From Homoserinibacter gongjuensis (GTDB lineage Bacteria; Actinomycetota; Actinomycetes; Actinomycetales; Microbacteriaceae), in NCBI RefSeq assembly GCF_030161875.1, contig NZ_BSVA01000001.1, positions 2,852,001 to 2,916,000 of the forward strand: DNA of 64,000 nt, given 5' to 3'. The translations under genes were made by a program, and so were the position numbers. The first letter of the stretch is position 1, and every line of letters begins with the position of its first letter. Below, piece after piece: positions 38,344-49,424 of the stretch. A model generated the notes under the pieces. The model searched no databases and was not told the DNA's origin. It worked only from the letters and a program-made list of their open reading frames with translations.

Positions 38344-38643
38344 TCAGCGGCGCGTCTGCTGCGGGCGGGAGGGCACCGTGAAACGCAGCGGCGGAGCCAC
38401 CACGAGCACGACGCCGGCGAACATCGCGGCGAAGCCGAGCACTCCGACGAGCGGCTGGCGGATGATGACGCCCGTCACGAGCAGCGCGAGTCCGATGAGA
38501 ATGCCCACGGCGGCGATGATGATCGCGGTGCCGTTGGCACGACCCCGTCGAGCGCCGACCGTCGCGACGTCGTCGGCCTCGCTGTGATAGAGGTTGCGCT
38601 CCATCTCGTCGAGGAGGCGCTGCTCCTGTTCCGAAAGCGGCAT
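38344..38643 (-). CDS. DUF3040 family membrane protein
   Basis: A 99-residue protein of the actinobacterial DUF3040 family. It begins with the signature MPLSEQEQRLLDEMERNLY, then has two hydrophobic segments (about residues 37-58 and 62-84) and a basic tail. Function is unknown, but the gene sits beside mraZ in many actinobacteria. It is transcribed leftward, ends at the terminator at 38280-38304, and is divergent from the polyprenyl synthase gene. Confidence 0.9.
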   Translation of the reverse strand: MPLSEQEQRLLDEMERNLYHSEADDVATVGARRGRANGTAIIIAAVGILIGLALLVTGVIIRQPLVGVLGFAAMFAGVVLVVAPPLRFTVPSRPQQTRR

Positions 38644-38726
38644 CTCGAGCTCCTTCAGGCATCCGGCGATGCGGGTGTCGCCGGTGAATAGATTGTAGGC
38701 ACGCCGGGGCTGGCTAGGCTAGGCGC

Positions 38727-39852
38727 GTGCCTGGGAGTACGCGGTTAGTCGACCTCGTGGCCGCTCGAATCGACGATGCGCTCGACGCCCGAGCGACCAC
38801 GCTCGGCGAGATCTCGGCGGATCTGTCGCCGCTCGTCGCGCAGGCGCGCGAGTTGCTCTCGGGCGGCAAGCGCTTCCGCGCGCTGTTCTGCTACTGGGGC
38901 TGGCGCGCCGTCGCCGCGATCTCGGACGAGGGCCCGCTCGCCGAGCTCGACGCCGCACCCGCCGACCGCGAGCTCGCCGCGATCGTGTCGGTCGCCGCGG
39001 CCCTCGAGCTCTTCCACGCCGCTGCCCTCGTGCACGACGACATCATCGACAGCTCGGACCTGCGTCGCGGCAACCCTCGGCGCACCGCGCCTTCGAAGGG
39101 ATGCACCGCGACCAGGAGTGGGACGGCGACGCTGCCGGCTTCGGCATCTCGACCGCGATCCTGGTCGGCGACCTGCTGCTCGGCTGGGCCGACGAGCTCT
39201 TCGAGGAGGGCCTCGCCCTGCTCGGCAGCCGCGAGGCCGCCCAGGCGGCGCGCACCGAGTTCTTCCGGATGCGCACGGAGGTCACCGTCGGGCAGTACCT
39301 CGACGTGCTCGAGGAGCACTCCTGGCGCTCCCGTCCCGACAGCGAGGCGCTCCCCGCGCGCACCGCATCATCGTCTACAAGTCGGCCAAGTACAGCGTCG
39401 AGGCGCCGCTCGCGATCGGCGGAGCGCTCGCCAACGGCTCCCTCGCGCAGCTCACCGCCCTCCGCGATTTCGGCTTGCCCCTGGGCGTCGCGTTCCAACT
39501 GCGCGACGACATGCTCGGCGTGTTCGGAGATCCCAGCGTGACCGGGAAGCCCTCCGGCGACGACCTGCGCGAAGGCAAGCGCACGGTGCTCATCGGTCTC
39601 GCCCGGCAGAAGATGCCGCCCACCGCGGTGCGCGTGCTCGACGAGTTGCTGGGCGACTCCTCGCTCGACGACGCCCAGGTGCGGATGCTGCAGAACACCG
39701 TGCGCGACAGCGGCGCCGCCGACCAGGTGGAGCGCATCATCGCCCACAACGTGCGGGTGGCCCGCGAAGCGCTCGAGAACGCCCCGCTCAGTGCCTCCGC
39801 GCGAGCCGAGCTGTCGGAACTCGCCGACCGGGTGACGCGACGCGAGGCGTAG
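38727..39852 (+). CDS. Polyprenyl diphosphate synthase (IdsA-like), two frameshifts
   Basis: Head-to-tail trans-prenyltransferase of about 375 residues that extends allylic diphosphates with isopentenyl diphosphate. Chain length cannot be told, so geranylgeranyl or longer products remain possible. Motifs are SGGKRFRALFCYWGWRA, the first Asp-rich motif LVHDDIIDSSDLRRGN near residue 108, and the second in FQLRDDMLGVFGDPSV. One base is missing in the C run at 39074-39076 (restores GNPSAHRAFEGMHRDQEWDG) and one at 39352-39355 (restores ALPRAHRIIVYKSAKYSVE). The GTG at 38727 has only a weak ribosome-binding site. The place corresponds to idsA2 (Rv2173) of M. tuberculosis. Confidence 0.9.
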
Positions 39853-39980
39853 GCGCGTCACGTTGCCGCCGTGGCCAGGATACTCCCCATTCTGCGCAGG
39901 AGCCTGATGATTTCTCGCCAGCGACGTGTGACGATGGCAGGCCGACCCCGCGCCACCCTCACCCCATCCGGAGACCTGCC

Positions 39981-42133
39981 GTGACCTCCCGCGTTTTCGA
40001 CCTGCCCGACCGACTCGCCGCCAAGGCCGAGCCCGAACTGATCGCCGACGACGAGCGCCGCTTCGCCGCGATCGCCGCTGCCGTGCGCACCCAGCTCGCC
40101 GAGCTCGAGGGGCGCCTCGACGAAGCGCGCCTGCGCACCGGCGAGAACAACCAGGAGGTGCTCGAGCGCGACCTCGAGGTGCACGAGCTGAGCTCGCGCA
40201 TCCGGCTGCTGCGACGCTTCGGCCTCGACGTGTGCCTCGGGCGCATGGTGGCCGAAGGCGAGGCCGAGCCGATCTACATCGGGCGCGTGAGCCTGGCCGA
40301 TGCCGACGGCACGCGTCTGCTCGTGGATTGGCGCGCGCCCGCCGCCGAGCCGTTCTTTGCCGCGACCCACGCCGACCCGATGGGGCTCGTGAGCCGCCGC
40401 CGGTACCGCTGGAGCCGCGGACGCGTCACCGACTACTGGGACGAGGTGTTCACGGCCGAGGGGCTGGAGCACAGCGCCGCGCTCGACGACCAGTCGGCGT
40501 TCATCGCGAGCCTCGGCGCGAGCCGTTCCTCGCAGATGCGCGACGTGCTGGCGACCATCCAGTCCGACCAGGACGCCATCATCCGGGCGTCCTCGCGCGG
40601 GCCGCTCATCGTGGACGGCGGCCCCGGCACGGGCAAGACGGTCGTCGCGCTGCACCGCACGGCCTACCTGCTCTACGCCGACCCCCGGCTCGGCCACCGC
40701 CGCGGCGGCGTGCTCGTGGTGGGCCCGCACGAGCCCTACCTCTCCTACGTCTCCGACGTGCTGCCGAGCCTCGGGGAAGAAGGGGTGCAGACCTGCACCC
40801 TGCGCGACCTCGTGGCGGAAGGCGCCCAGGCCGGCGTGGAATCGGATGCCGAGGTCGCCCGGCTCAAGGCCTCCGGCCGCCTGCTCGACGCGATCGAGAA
40901 CGCCGTGCGTCGCTACGAGCAGCCACCGAGCGACGAGCTCACGGTTCAGACGCCGTGGGGCACCGCATGGATCGGACCCGCCGAGTGGGCTGAGGCCTTC
41001 GACGCGGTCGAGCCAGGCACGACCCACAACGAGGCACGCGGGCAGGTCTGGGAGTCGGTGCTCGAGATCCTCATCGATCAGCACGACGCCGACCAGGCGC
41101 CGCCGCAGCTGCTGCGTCGCGCCCTCGCGCAGAACGCGACCCTCACCCGCACCTTCGCGGCGGCATGGCCCCTGCTGGACCCGGCGGGCGTCGTCGCCGA
41201 CCTGTGGACGGTTCCCGCCTACCTGCGCGCGTGCGCGCCGTGGCTCGACGACGCCGAGGTGCGCGCGCTCACGCGCCAGGACGGACGGGCGTGGACGACC
41301 TCCGACCTGCCCTACCTGGATGCCGCCCGGCAGCGCATCGGCGACCCCGAGATCGCGCGGGTGGCCCGGCGGCGTGCCGCCGCGCTCGCGGCCGAGCAGG
41401 AGGTGCGGCAACGCGTCATCGACGATCTGCTCGCCGCCGACGACGACCGCGACGGCGAGGTGCAGGCCTTGAGCCAACGGCCGTTCGCGGAGCGGCTCAT
41501 CGACGAGGACGCGCTCCCTCGCTCGCGCCCGACGACCTCGCGGGCCCCTACGCCCACCTCGTGGTCGACGAGGCGCAGGAGCTGACGGACGCCGAGTGGA
41601 CGATGTTGCTGCGCCGCGTGCCGTCACGCAGCCTCACCATCGTGGGCGACCGTGCCCAGGCGCGGCACGGTTTCCGGGAGAGCTGGCAGGAGCGACTCGC
41701 GCGCGTCGGACTCGGCGACGCCCGGCTCGCGACGCTGACGGTGAACTACCGCACGCCCGAGGAGGTCATGCGCGAGGCCGAGCCCGTCATCCGCGCCGCG
41801 ATCCCCGACGCGAACGTGCCGGTCGCGATCCGCCGCAGCGGCCACCCCGTGCTGCACGGGTCGCTGAGTCAGCGCGACGCGATCCTCGAGTCGTGGCTCG
41901 CCGAGCACGCCGAGGGCGTCGCGTGCGTCATCGGCGATCCGACCTTCGCCGGGATGCCGCGCGTCAGCTCGCTGAGCCCGCAGCTCGCGAAGGGGCTCGA
42001 GTTCGACCTCGTGATCCTCGTCGACCCGGATGCGTGGGGCTCGGATGACGAGCGCGGCGGCATCGAGGGCGCTGTCGACCGCTACGTCGCGATGACGCGT
42101 GCGACGCAGCAGCTGGCGGTGCTGTCGAGCTGA
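39981..42133 (+). CDS. helR: HelR/HelD-like RNA polymerase recycling motor ATPase, one frameshift
   Basis: UvrD-like ATPase of about 717 residues. Proteins of this type insert coiled-coil arms into stalled RNA polymerase and release it from DNA; HelR of Streptomyces also dislodges rifamycin. A charged N-terminal arm (about residues 20-90, GENNQEVLERDLEVHELSS) is followed by the Walker A loop VDGGPGTGKTVVALHR near residue 212. Other motifs are Walker B LVVDEAQELTDAEW, TVNYRTPEEVM, and the C-terminal AMTRATQQLAVL. One base is missing in the C run at 41516-41518; restoring it joins DEDALPS to LAPDDLAGPYAHLV. The GTG at 39981 has CGGAGA upstream. I did not find a rifamycin-associated element in the 128-bp upstream gap. 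Confidence 0.85.
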
Positions 42134-42137
42134 CACA

Positions 42138-42240
42138 GGTGGTTGAGGAGCGCCGCGCCAGCGGCGCGTCTCGAAACCACCGATCATGAGGACGGCGGTT
42201 TCGAGACGCGCATCGCTGCGCGATCCGCTCCTCAACCACC
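42138..42240. repeat. Paired inverted units of the GGTTTCGAGACG...CTCCTCAACC repeat
   Basis: Two units in opposite orientation (42141-42178 and 42197-42237) form a large palindrome with GGTGGTTGAGGAGCG / CGCTCCTCAACCACC as outer arms. Each unit carries its own small stem: CCGC/GCGG in the first, ATCGC/GCGAT in the second. The element fills the gap between the convergent helR and Rv2175c-like genes, starting 5 bp after the helR stop. It resembles bacterial REP/BIME repeats in layout. Confidence 0.85.
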
Positions 42241-42247
42241 TGAGTAC

Positions 42248-42586
42248 TCAGAAGGCGAGAGCCTGCGCTACCCGGCGCACCTCGGCCTTGCGGCCGGCGC
42301 GGAGCGCCTCGATGGGGGCGACGCCGAGGCTGTCGTCTTCGCTCGTGAGCCAGCGCATCGCCTCGTCGTCGCTGTAGCCCGCGTCGGCCAGCAACATGAT
42401 CGTGCCGCGCAGTTCGTGCAGGGGCTCGCCGTCACGCAGGAACGCCGCCGGCACGCGGAGCACCCCGTCGATGCGGGTCGCCAGCAGTTGGCGGTCCTCG
42501 ATGAGGCGATGCACCTTGCTCGGGGGCACGCCGAGCAGGTCGACGAGGTCGGGGATGGTGAGCCACTCGGAGACGGGTTCGGTCAC
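42248..42586 (-). CDS. Rv2175c-like winged-helix DNA-binding protein
   Basis: A 112-residue protein related to Rv2175c of M. tuberculosis, a DNA-binding protein phosphorylated by the kinase PknL. The N-terminal helix-turn-helix reads WLTIPDLVDLLGVPPSKVHR, followed by IDGVLRVPAAFLRDGEPLHEL, and a C-terminal helical region with GYSDDEAMRWLTSEDDSLG. The GTG at 42586 gives the family N-terminus. The pknL-like kinase lies 1.6 kb away beyond one gene, so the regulatory pair is nearly preserved. DNA targets are unknown. Confidence 0.85.
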   Translation of the reverse strand: MTEPVSEWLTIPDLVDLLGVPPSKVHRLIEDRQLLATRIDGVLRVPAAFLRDGEPLHELRGTIMLLADAGYSDDEAMRWLTSEDDSLGVAPIEALRAGRKAEVRRVAQALAF

Positions 42587-42672
42587 CCCTCTAGCGTGCA
42601 CGACGCCGCGGGCCGACGCCCGCACGGCAAATGTTACGAACAGATGAACTCAAACAACATCAGCCACGCTAA

Positions 42673-42703
42673 TTGACACTGTTAAACATCTGTGACAACT
42701 TAT
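42673..42703 (+). promoter_or_regulatory. Candidate promoter of the LysM gene
   Basis: TTGACA at 42673-42678 is a perfect -35 box. ACTTAT at 42698-42703 is a possible -10 with a long 19-bp spacer. The region is strikingly AT-rich for this window. Transcription would start near 42710, which excludes the GTG at 42692 and supports the ATG at 42752. Confidence 0.55.
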
Positions 42704-42751
42704 CCCCGTACCGGAGATGCCCCCGGGGCCGGAGGGGAAGGCAGGACGGCG

Positions 42752-44100
42752 ATGCAGCACACACAGGAGGTGGGCGACCGCGCACGCTCGGTCTTCGCCG
42801 GGCTCACGCCCACTCAGACCCCCGCGGCGAAGCCGCAGCGCCCGGCACGCGAGGCGAACGCCTCGTCGATGCTGGCCAAGAGCATGATGGCGACGATGCC
42901 CATCGTGCTCGCCGGCACGCTCACCGTCACGGGTGTCGTCGCGCCCGCGAACGCGCAGTCGAGCACCGAGCGCAAGCCCGCCAAGCCCAAGACCACGCTC
43001 GGCAGCACCGTTCGCGCCGCTGTCGCCGCCGCATCCGCCACGACCGCCGCCGCGAAGACCCAGGCCGCGACGCCCTCGACCTACACGGTCAAGGCGGGCG
43101 ACACCGTCTCGGGCATCGCCGGGCGCTACGGTCTGGCGACCGCGAGCGTGCTCGCGCTCAACGGGCTGGGCTGGAAGTCGCTGATCTTCCCCGGCCAGGT
43201 GCTCAAGCTCACGAGCGGCACCACGGCCCCTGCCCCGAGCGCTGCGCCGCCCGCCGCCACCGGCGGTCGGTACACGATCGTCAAGGGCGACACCATCAGC
43301 GGCATCGCCGCGCGCTTCGGCGTCTCGACGCAGTCGGTGCTCACCGCCAACGGGCTCAGCTGGTCGAGCATCATCTACCCCGGCCAGACGATCGCGATCC
43401 CGGGCACCGTGCTCGCCGCCGAGAACGTCTCGTCGGTCACGCCGGCACCAGCGGCTCCCGCGCCCGCGGTTCCCGAGCCCACGACCCCCGTCGTCTCGAC
43501 ACCGCCGCCCCCGCCACCGCGAGCTACCTCATCGCACGGGGCGACACCATCTCCTCGATCGCGAAGAAGTTCGGCGTCAGCATCCAGTCGATCCTCGACG
43601 CCAACGGCCTCACCTGGTCGAGCATCATCTACACGGGTCGCACGCTCAGCATCCCCGGCGTCGCCGTCGCGCAGGACGGCTCGGGCGTCACCCCGCTCAC
43701 CGCCGAGATGGCCGCGAACGCCGCCATCATCATCCAGGTGGGCCGCGAACTCGGTGTGCCCGACCGCGGCATCGTGATCGCGCTGGCGGCCGCGATGCAG
43801 GAGTCGAGCATGCGCAACATCGACTACGGCGACCGCGACTCGCTCGGCCTGTTCCAGCAGCGGCCGAGCACCGGCTGGGGAACGCCCGAGCAGATCCTCA
43901 ACGCCTCGCATGCCGCCCGGCTGTTCTACGGCGGACCGAGCAACCCCAACAAGGGCAAGACGCGCGGCCTGCTCGACATCCCGGGCTGGCAGTCGATGAG
44001 TCTCACGCAGGCGGCGCAGGCCGTGCAGATCTCGGCCTACCCGAACGCCTACGCCAAGTGGGAGACGAGCGCGACCTCATGGCTGGCTCAACTGGGCTGA
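42752..44100 (+). CDS. Secreted triple-LysM protein with C-terminal lysozyme-like domain, one frameshift
   Basis: Probable cell-wall-binding hydrolase of about 449 residues. A signal peptide after a 45-residue hydrophilic lead (MMATMPIVLAGTLTVTGVVA) ends with APANAQ. Three LysM domains follow, beginning YTVKAGDTVSGIAGRYG, YTIVKGDTISGIAARFG and YLIARGDTISSIAKKFG, joined by Pro/Ala linkers. The C-terminal domain (IALAAAMQESSMRNIDYG, SLGLFQQRPSTGWGTPEQI) resembles transglycosylase or lysozyme-like domains of actinobacterial wall proteins. One base is missing in the C run at 43508-43512, inside a Pro-rich linker. The ATG at 42752 fits the promoter position and has AGGA upstream. The neighbouring PASTA kinase may respond to the same wall. 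Confidence 0.85.
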
Positions 44101-44162
44101 CGGAGCCGCTCGAGACGGTTCCCGGGGCCGCGTGGCGGCCCGACGAGGGCGACGCCGCCTCC

Positions 44163-44168
44163 TACACT
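44163..44168 (+). promoter_or_regulatory. Candidate -10 box of pknL
   Basis: TACACT ends 6 nt before the GTG at 44175, which would make the pknL mRNA leaderless. No Shine-Dalgarno sequence precedes this GTG. Confidence 0.5.
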
Positions 44169-44174
44169 CGAAAG

Positions 44175-46107
<1,933 letters not shown>

Positions 46108-46134
46108 GCGGCGCTCCTCACCCACGTGAGTTGC

Positions 46135-47504
46135 CTACTTGGCGCTAAGCTCCTCGGCCACCAGGAACGCGAGCTCGAGCGACTGCATGTGGTTGAGGCG
46201 TGGGTCGCACAGCGACTCGTAGCGCGTCGCGAGGGTCGCCTCGTCGATGTGCTCCGATCCGCCCAGGCACTCCGTCACGTCGTCGCCCGTGAGCTCGACG
46301 TGCAGGCCACCGGGGTGGGTGCCCGCGGCGCGGTGGGCCTCGAAGAAGCCCCGCACCTCATCCACGACGTCGTCGAAGCGACGCGTCTTGTAGCCCGTGG
46401 GCGTCGTGATGCCGTTGCCGTGCATGGGGTCGGTGACCCACAGCGGCGTCGCATCCATGCCCTTGATGGCCTCGAGCAGCGGCGGCAGCGCGTCGCGGAT
46501 CTTGCCCGCCCCCATCCGCGTGATGAAGGTGAGCCGGCCGGGCTCGCGCTCGGGGTCGAGCTTGTCGATGAGCTTCTCCATCGTCGACGCGTCGGTCGCC
46601 GGCCCGAGCTTCACGCCGATGGGGTTGCGGATGCGTGAGAAGTAGTCGATGTGGGCGCCGTCGAGATCGCGCGTGCGCTCCCCGATCCACAGGAAATGAG
46701 CCGAGGTGTTGACCGGCGTGCCGTTGCGCGAGTCGATGCGCGTCATGGGGCGCTCGTAGTCCATGAGCAGGCCCTCGTGCGAGGTGTAGAACTCCACGCG
46801 CTTGAGCTCGTCGAAGTCGGCACCGGCGGCCTCCATGAAGCGGATGGCGCGGTCGATCTCCTTCGCGAGGCCCTCGTAGCGCTGGTTGGCCGGGTTCGCG
46901 GCGAAGCCCTTGTTCCAGGAGTGCACCTGGCGCAGGTCGGCGAAGCCGCCCTGGGTGAAGGCCCGGATGAGGTTGAGCGTCGAGGCGGCCGTGTGGTACC
47001 CCTGCACGAGGCGTGCGGGATCGGCCTGGCGCGACTCCGGCGTGAAGTCGTAGCCGTTCACGATGTCGCCACGGTACGCGGGCAGCGTGACGTCACCGCG
47101 CGTCTCGAAATCGCTCGAGCGGGGCTTGGCGAACTGGCCCGCCATGCGGCCCATCTTGACGATCGGCATCGACGCGCCGTAGGTGAGCACGACCGCCATC
47201 TGAAGGATCGTCTTCACCCGGTTGCGGATCTGATCGGCCGTCGCGCCGGCGAAGGTCTCCGCGCAGTCGCCCCCTGCAGCAGGAACGAGTCGCCGCGTGC
47301 GGCGCGCGCGAGGCGGTCGCGCAGGATGTCGACCTCACCCGCGAACACGAGCGGCGGCAGTGACGCGATCTCGGCGGAGGCCGCGGCCACCGCATCCGCG
47401 TCGGACCACTCGGGCTGCTGCTTGATCGGCAGGTCCCGCCAATAGTCGAGACCGGCGATCACTGCGGGATCTGCCTGCACGACGGTCTCGGTGGGGTCTA
47501 CCAC
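46135..47504 (-). CDS. aroG: Class II 3-deoxy-7-phosphoheptulonate synthase, one frameshift
   Basis: First enzyme of the shikimate pathway, condensing phosphoenolpyruvate and erythrose 4-phosphate. About 457 residues, plant-like class II. The metal-binding cysteine lies in GGDCAETF, right at the frame break: one base is missing in the C run at 47270-47274. Others are GRMAGQFAKPRS, YTSHEGLLMDYE, FLWIGERTRDLDGAH, MGAGKIRDALPPLLEAI and WVTDPMHGNG. The GTG at 47504 has AGAGGA 7 nt upstream. It is convergent with pknL (27 bp apart). The order pknL-aroG-plsC follows M. tuberculosis. Confidence 0.93.
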
Positions 47505-47598
47505 GGGTGGGTCCTCTGATTCGATTTCGGGTGGAGAAACGGGCACCTGGCCCGAGGACGAGCCTATCCGAGGCCCGACTGCCGCGCCGTCCGGTGGG

Positions 47599-48294
47599 CT
47601 ATGCGGCGGCGGAGCCTGCCTGCGGGCGTCCCTTGACGCTCGAGGCGTACACGTCGACGTACTCCTGGCCGCCGAGGTGCGAGAGCTCGTACATGATCTC
47701 GTCGGTGATCGAGCGCAGCACGAAGCGGTCACCCTCCATGCCGGCGAAGCGCGAGAAGTCCAGCGGTTCGCCGAACACGAGTCCGACCCGGCGCACCTTG
47801 GGCAGCTTCGACCCGACCGGCATGACCTTCTCGGTGTCGATCATCGCGACAGGCACCACCGGCACGCCCGCCTCCAGCACCATCCGCGCGATGCCCGTGC
47901 GGCCGCGGTAGAGCCGTCCGTCGTGGCTGCGGGTCCCCTCGGGGTAGATGCCGAGCCAGCCGCCGGAGGCGAGATGGTCGAGACCCGTGTTGAGCGAGGC
48001 CTCGGATGCCTTGCCACCCGAGCGGTCGATCGGCAGCTGGCCGACGCCGAGGAAGAACCACCGGATGATGCGCCCGCGGATGCCACGGCCCGTGAAGTAC
48101 TCGCTCTTGGCGAGGAAGCGGATCTGCCGGTCGACGACGAGCGGCAGGAAGATCGAGTCCATGAACGAGAGGTGGTTGCTCGCGAAGATCACCGCACCCT
48201 TGTGCGGCACGTTCTCGTAGCCCTTGACCCAGGGTCGGAACACCGAGAGCAGGAAGGGGCCGACGATGACGTTCTTCAGGAACAGGTAGAACAC
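47599..48294 (-). CDS. 1-acyl-sn-glycerol-3-phosphate acyltransferase family protein
   Basis: PlsC-family acyltransferase of 231 residues, expected to acylate lysophosphatidic acid or a similar acceptor at the membrane. The catalytic HX4D motif is NHLSFMDSIF near residue 40, followed by LAKSEYF, and the acceptor-binding IYPEGTRSHDGRLYRGR near residue 117 with VPVVPVAMIDTEKVMP. The GTG at 48294 lies 56 nt after the restored glucokinase stop, so the two leftward genes are probably one operon. It matches Rv2182c by position and type. Confidence 0.92.
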   Translation of the reverse strand: MFYLFLKNVIVGPFLLSVFRPWVKGYENVPHKGAVIFASNHLSFMDSIFLPLVVDRQIRFLAKSEYFTGRGIRGRIIRWFFLGVGQLPIDRSGGKASEASLNTGLDHLASGGWLGIYPEGTRSHDGRLYRGRTGIARMVLEAGVPVVPVAMIDTEKVMPVGSKLPKVRRVGLVFGEPLDFSRFAGMEGDRFVLRSITDEIMYELSHLGGQEYVDVYASSVKGRPQAGSAAA

Positions 48295-48350
48295 TCAGCT
48301 CCCCTCCCGTGGTGCGCCCCCGAGTCTAGGCGTCGCGTATGCCGTGCGGC

Positions 48351-49306
48351 TCATGCGCTGCGGGACTCCGCGTGGATGCGGGCGAGGTCGGCGGCGCCGA
48401 CGATGCCGGCGTCGTTGACGAGCTCGGCGGTCGCGAAGTCGGGCTCCGGATGGAAGCCCCGCGCCGGGAGGTGGGCGAGGTAGGCCTCGCGGATGGGCTC
48501 GAGCAGGAGGTCTCCCGCGGCGGCGACCCCGCCGCCGAACACGAAGAGCTCGGGATCGAGCACGGCGCTGAGCGAGGCTGCCGCCTGCCCGAGCCATCCC
48601 CGAGCTCGCGCAGCGCGAACAGGGCACCCGGGTCCTGGGCGACGATGAGCTCGTAGACGTGGTGCCCGTCGAGCTCGCCGTGCTCGGCGCGGGCGGCGGC
48701 GAGAGCCTGGCCGATCCCGCGCTGATCGGCGATCTCGTTGGCGTAGCGCAGCAGGGCGCGCCCCGACCCGTACTGCTCGATGCAGCCGCGCTGGCCGCAT
48801 CCGCACGGCAGACCGCCCGGAACGACCCGCATGTGGCCGATCTCGGCACCGGCCCCGAACCCGCCGCGGAAGAGGCGTCCCTCGGTCACGATGGCGCCGC
48901 CCACGCCGGTGCCGACTGTCAGCAGGGTCATGTCGCGGCGGCCTCGCCCGGCACCGAAGCGGTACTCGGCCCAGCCCGCGGCGTTGGCGTCGTTGTCGAT
49001 CGTGATGTCGAGGCCCGGCAGCTGGGCCGAGAGGTCGGCGCGCAGGGGTTCGCTGCGCCAGGGGATGTTGGGCGTGTAGTACACCGTCGACTGGGCGGCG
49101 TCGATGAAGCCCGGGGCGGCGACCCCGACGCCCGCGATCTCGCCGTCGGCGCGCAGGCTCTGCACGATCTCGACGACCGCGTCGATGATGGCCTCGCCAT
49201 CGCCCGCCGGCGTGGGTCGACGCTCCTGACGCACGATCGTGCCGTCCTCGGCGACGAGGCCTCCCGCGATCTTCGTTCCGCCGATGTCGATTCCGATGGC
49301 ATGCAC
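48351..49306 (-). CDS. glk: ROK-family glucokinase, one frameshift
   Basis: Phosphorylates glucose with ATP in the cytosol. About 318 residues: the phosphate loop AIGIDIGGTKIAGGLV, the sugar-binding IDNDANAAGWAEYRFG near residue 100, TVGTGVGGAIV, and the ROK zinc motif CGCGQRGCIEQYGSG near residue 165. The frame breaks in the C run at 48598-48601; one base restores ALRELGGWLGQAAASLSAVL and the C-terminus LARIHAESRSA. The GTG at 49306 follows TAGACT by 8 nt, suggesting a leaderless mRNA. It is divergent from the acyl-CoA ligase gene. Confidence 0.9.
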
Positions 49307-49314
49307 GAGCCACG

Positions 49315-49320
49315 AGTCTA
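49315..49320 (-). promoter_or_regulatory. Candidate -10 box of glk
   Basis: TAGACT on the minus strand ends 8 nt before the GTG at 49306. No ribosome-binding site is visible between them. Confidence 0.45.
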
Positions 49321-49424
49321 GCCAGCGGCCCGGAGGCGCGCGCATGCCCGGCGGTCGGTCTGGGGGACGCGCCGGGTTACAGTTGACTCACTGCCCGACC
49401 CCTCTCGGTACCGAAGGAGCTGCC

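Noticed and set aside
39853..39980. Rifamycin-associated element upstream of the HelR-like gene
   Set aside because: I looked for the long GGGGC / GCCCC inverted repeat of the Streptomyces element and saw only a short partial palindrome.
38727..41585. A single 952-codon frame joining the polyprenyl synthase to the HelR-like gene
   Set aside because: It arises from frame breaks in the first gene; HelR has its own GTG and ribosome-binding site at 39981, and the polyprenyl synthase ends at 39852 in its restored frame.
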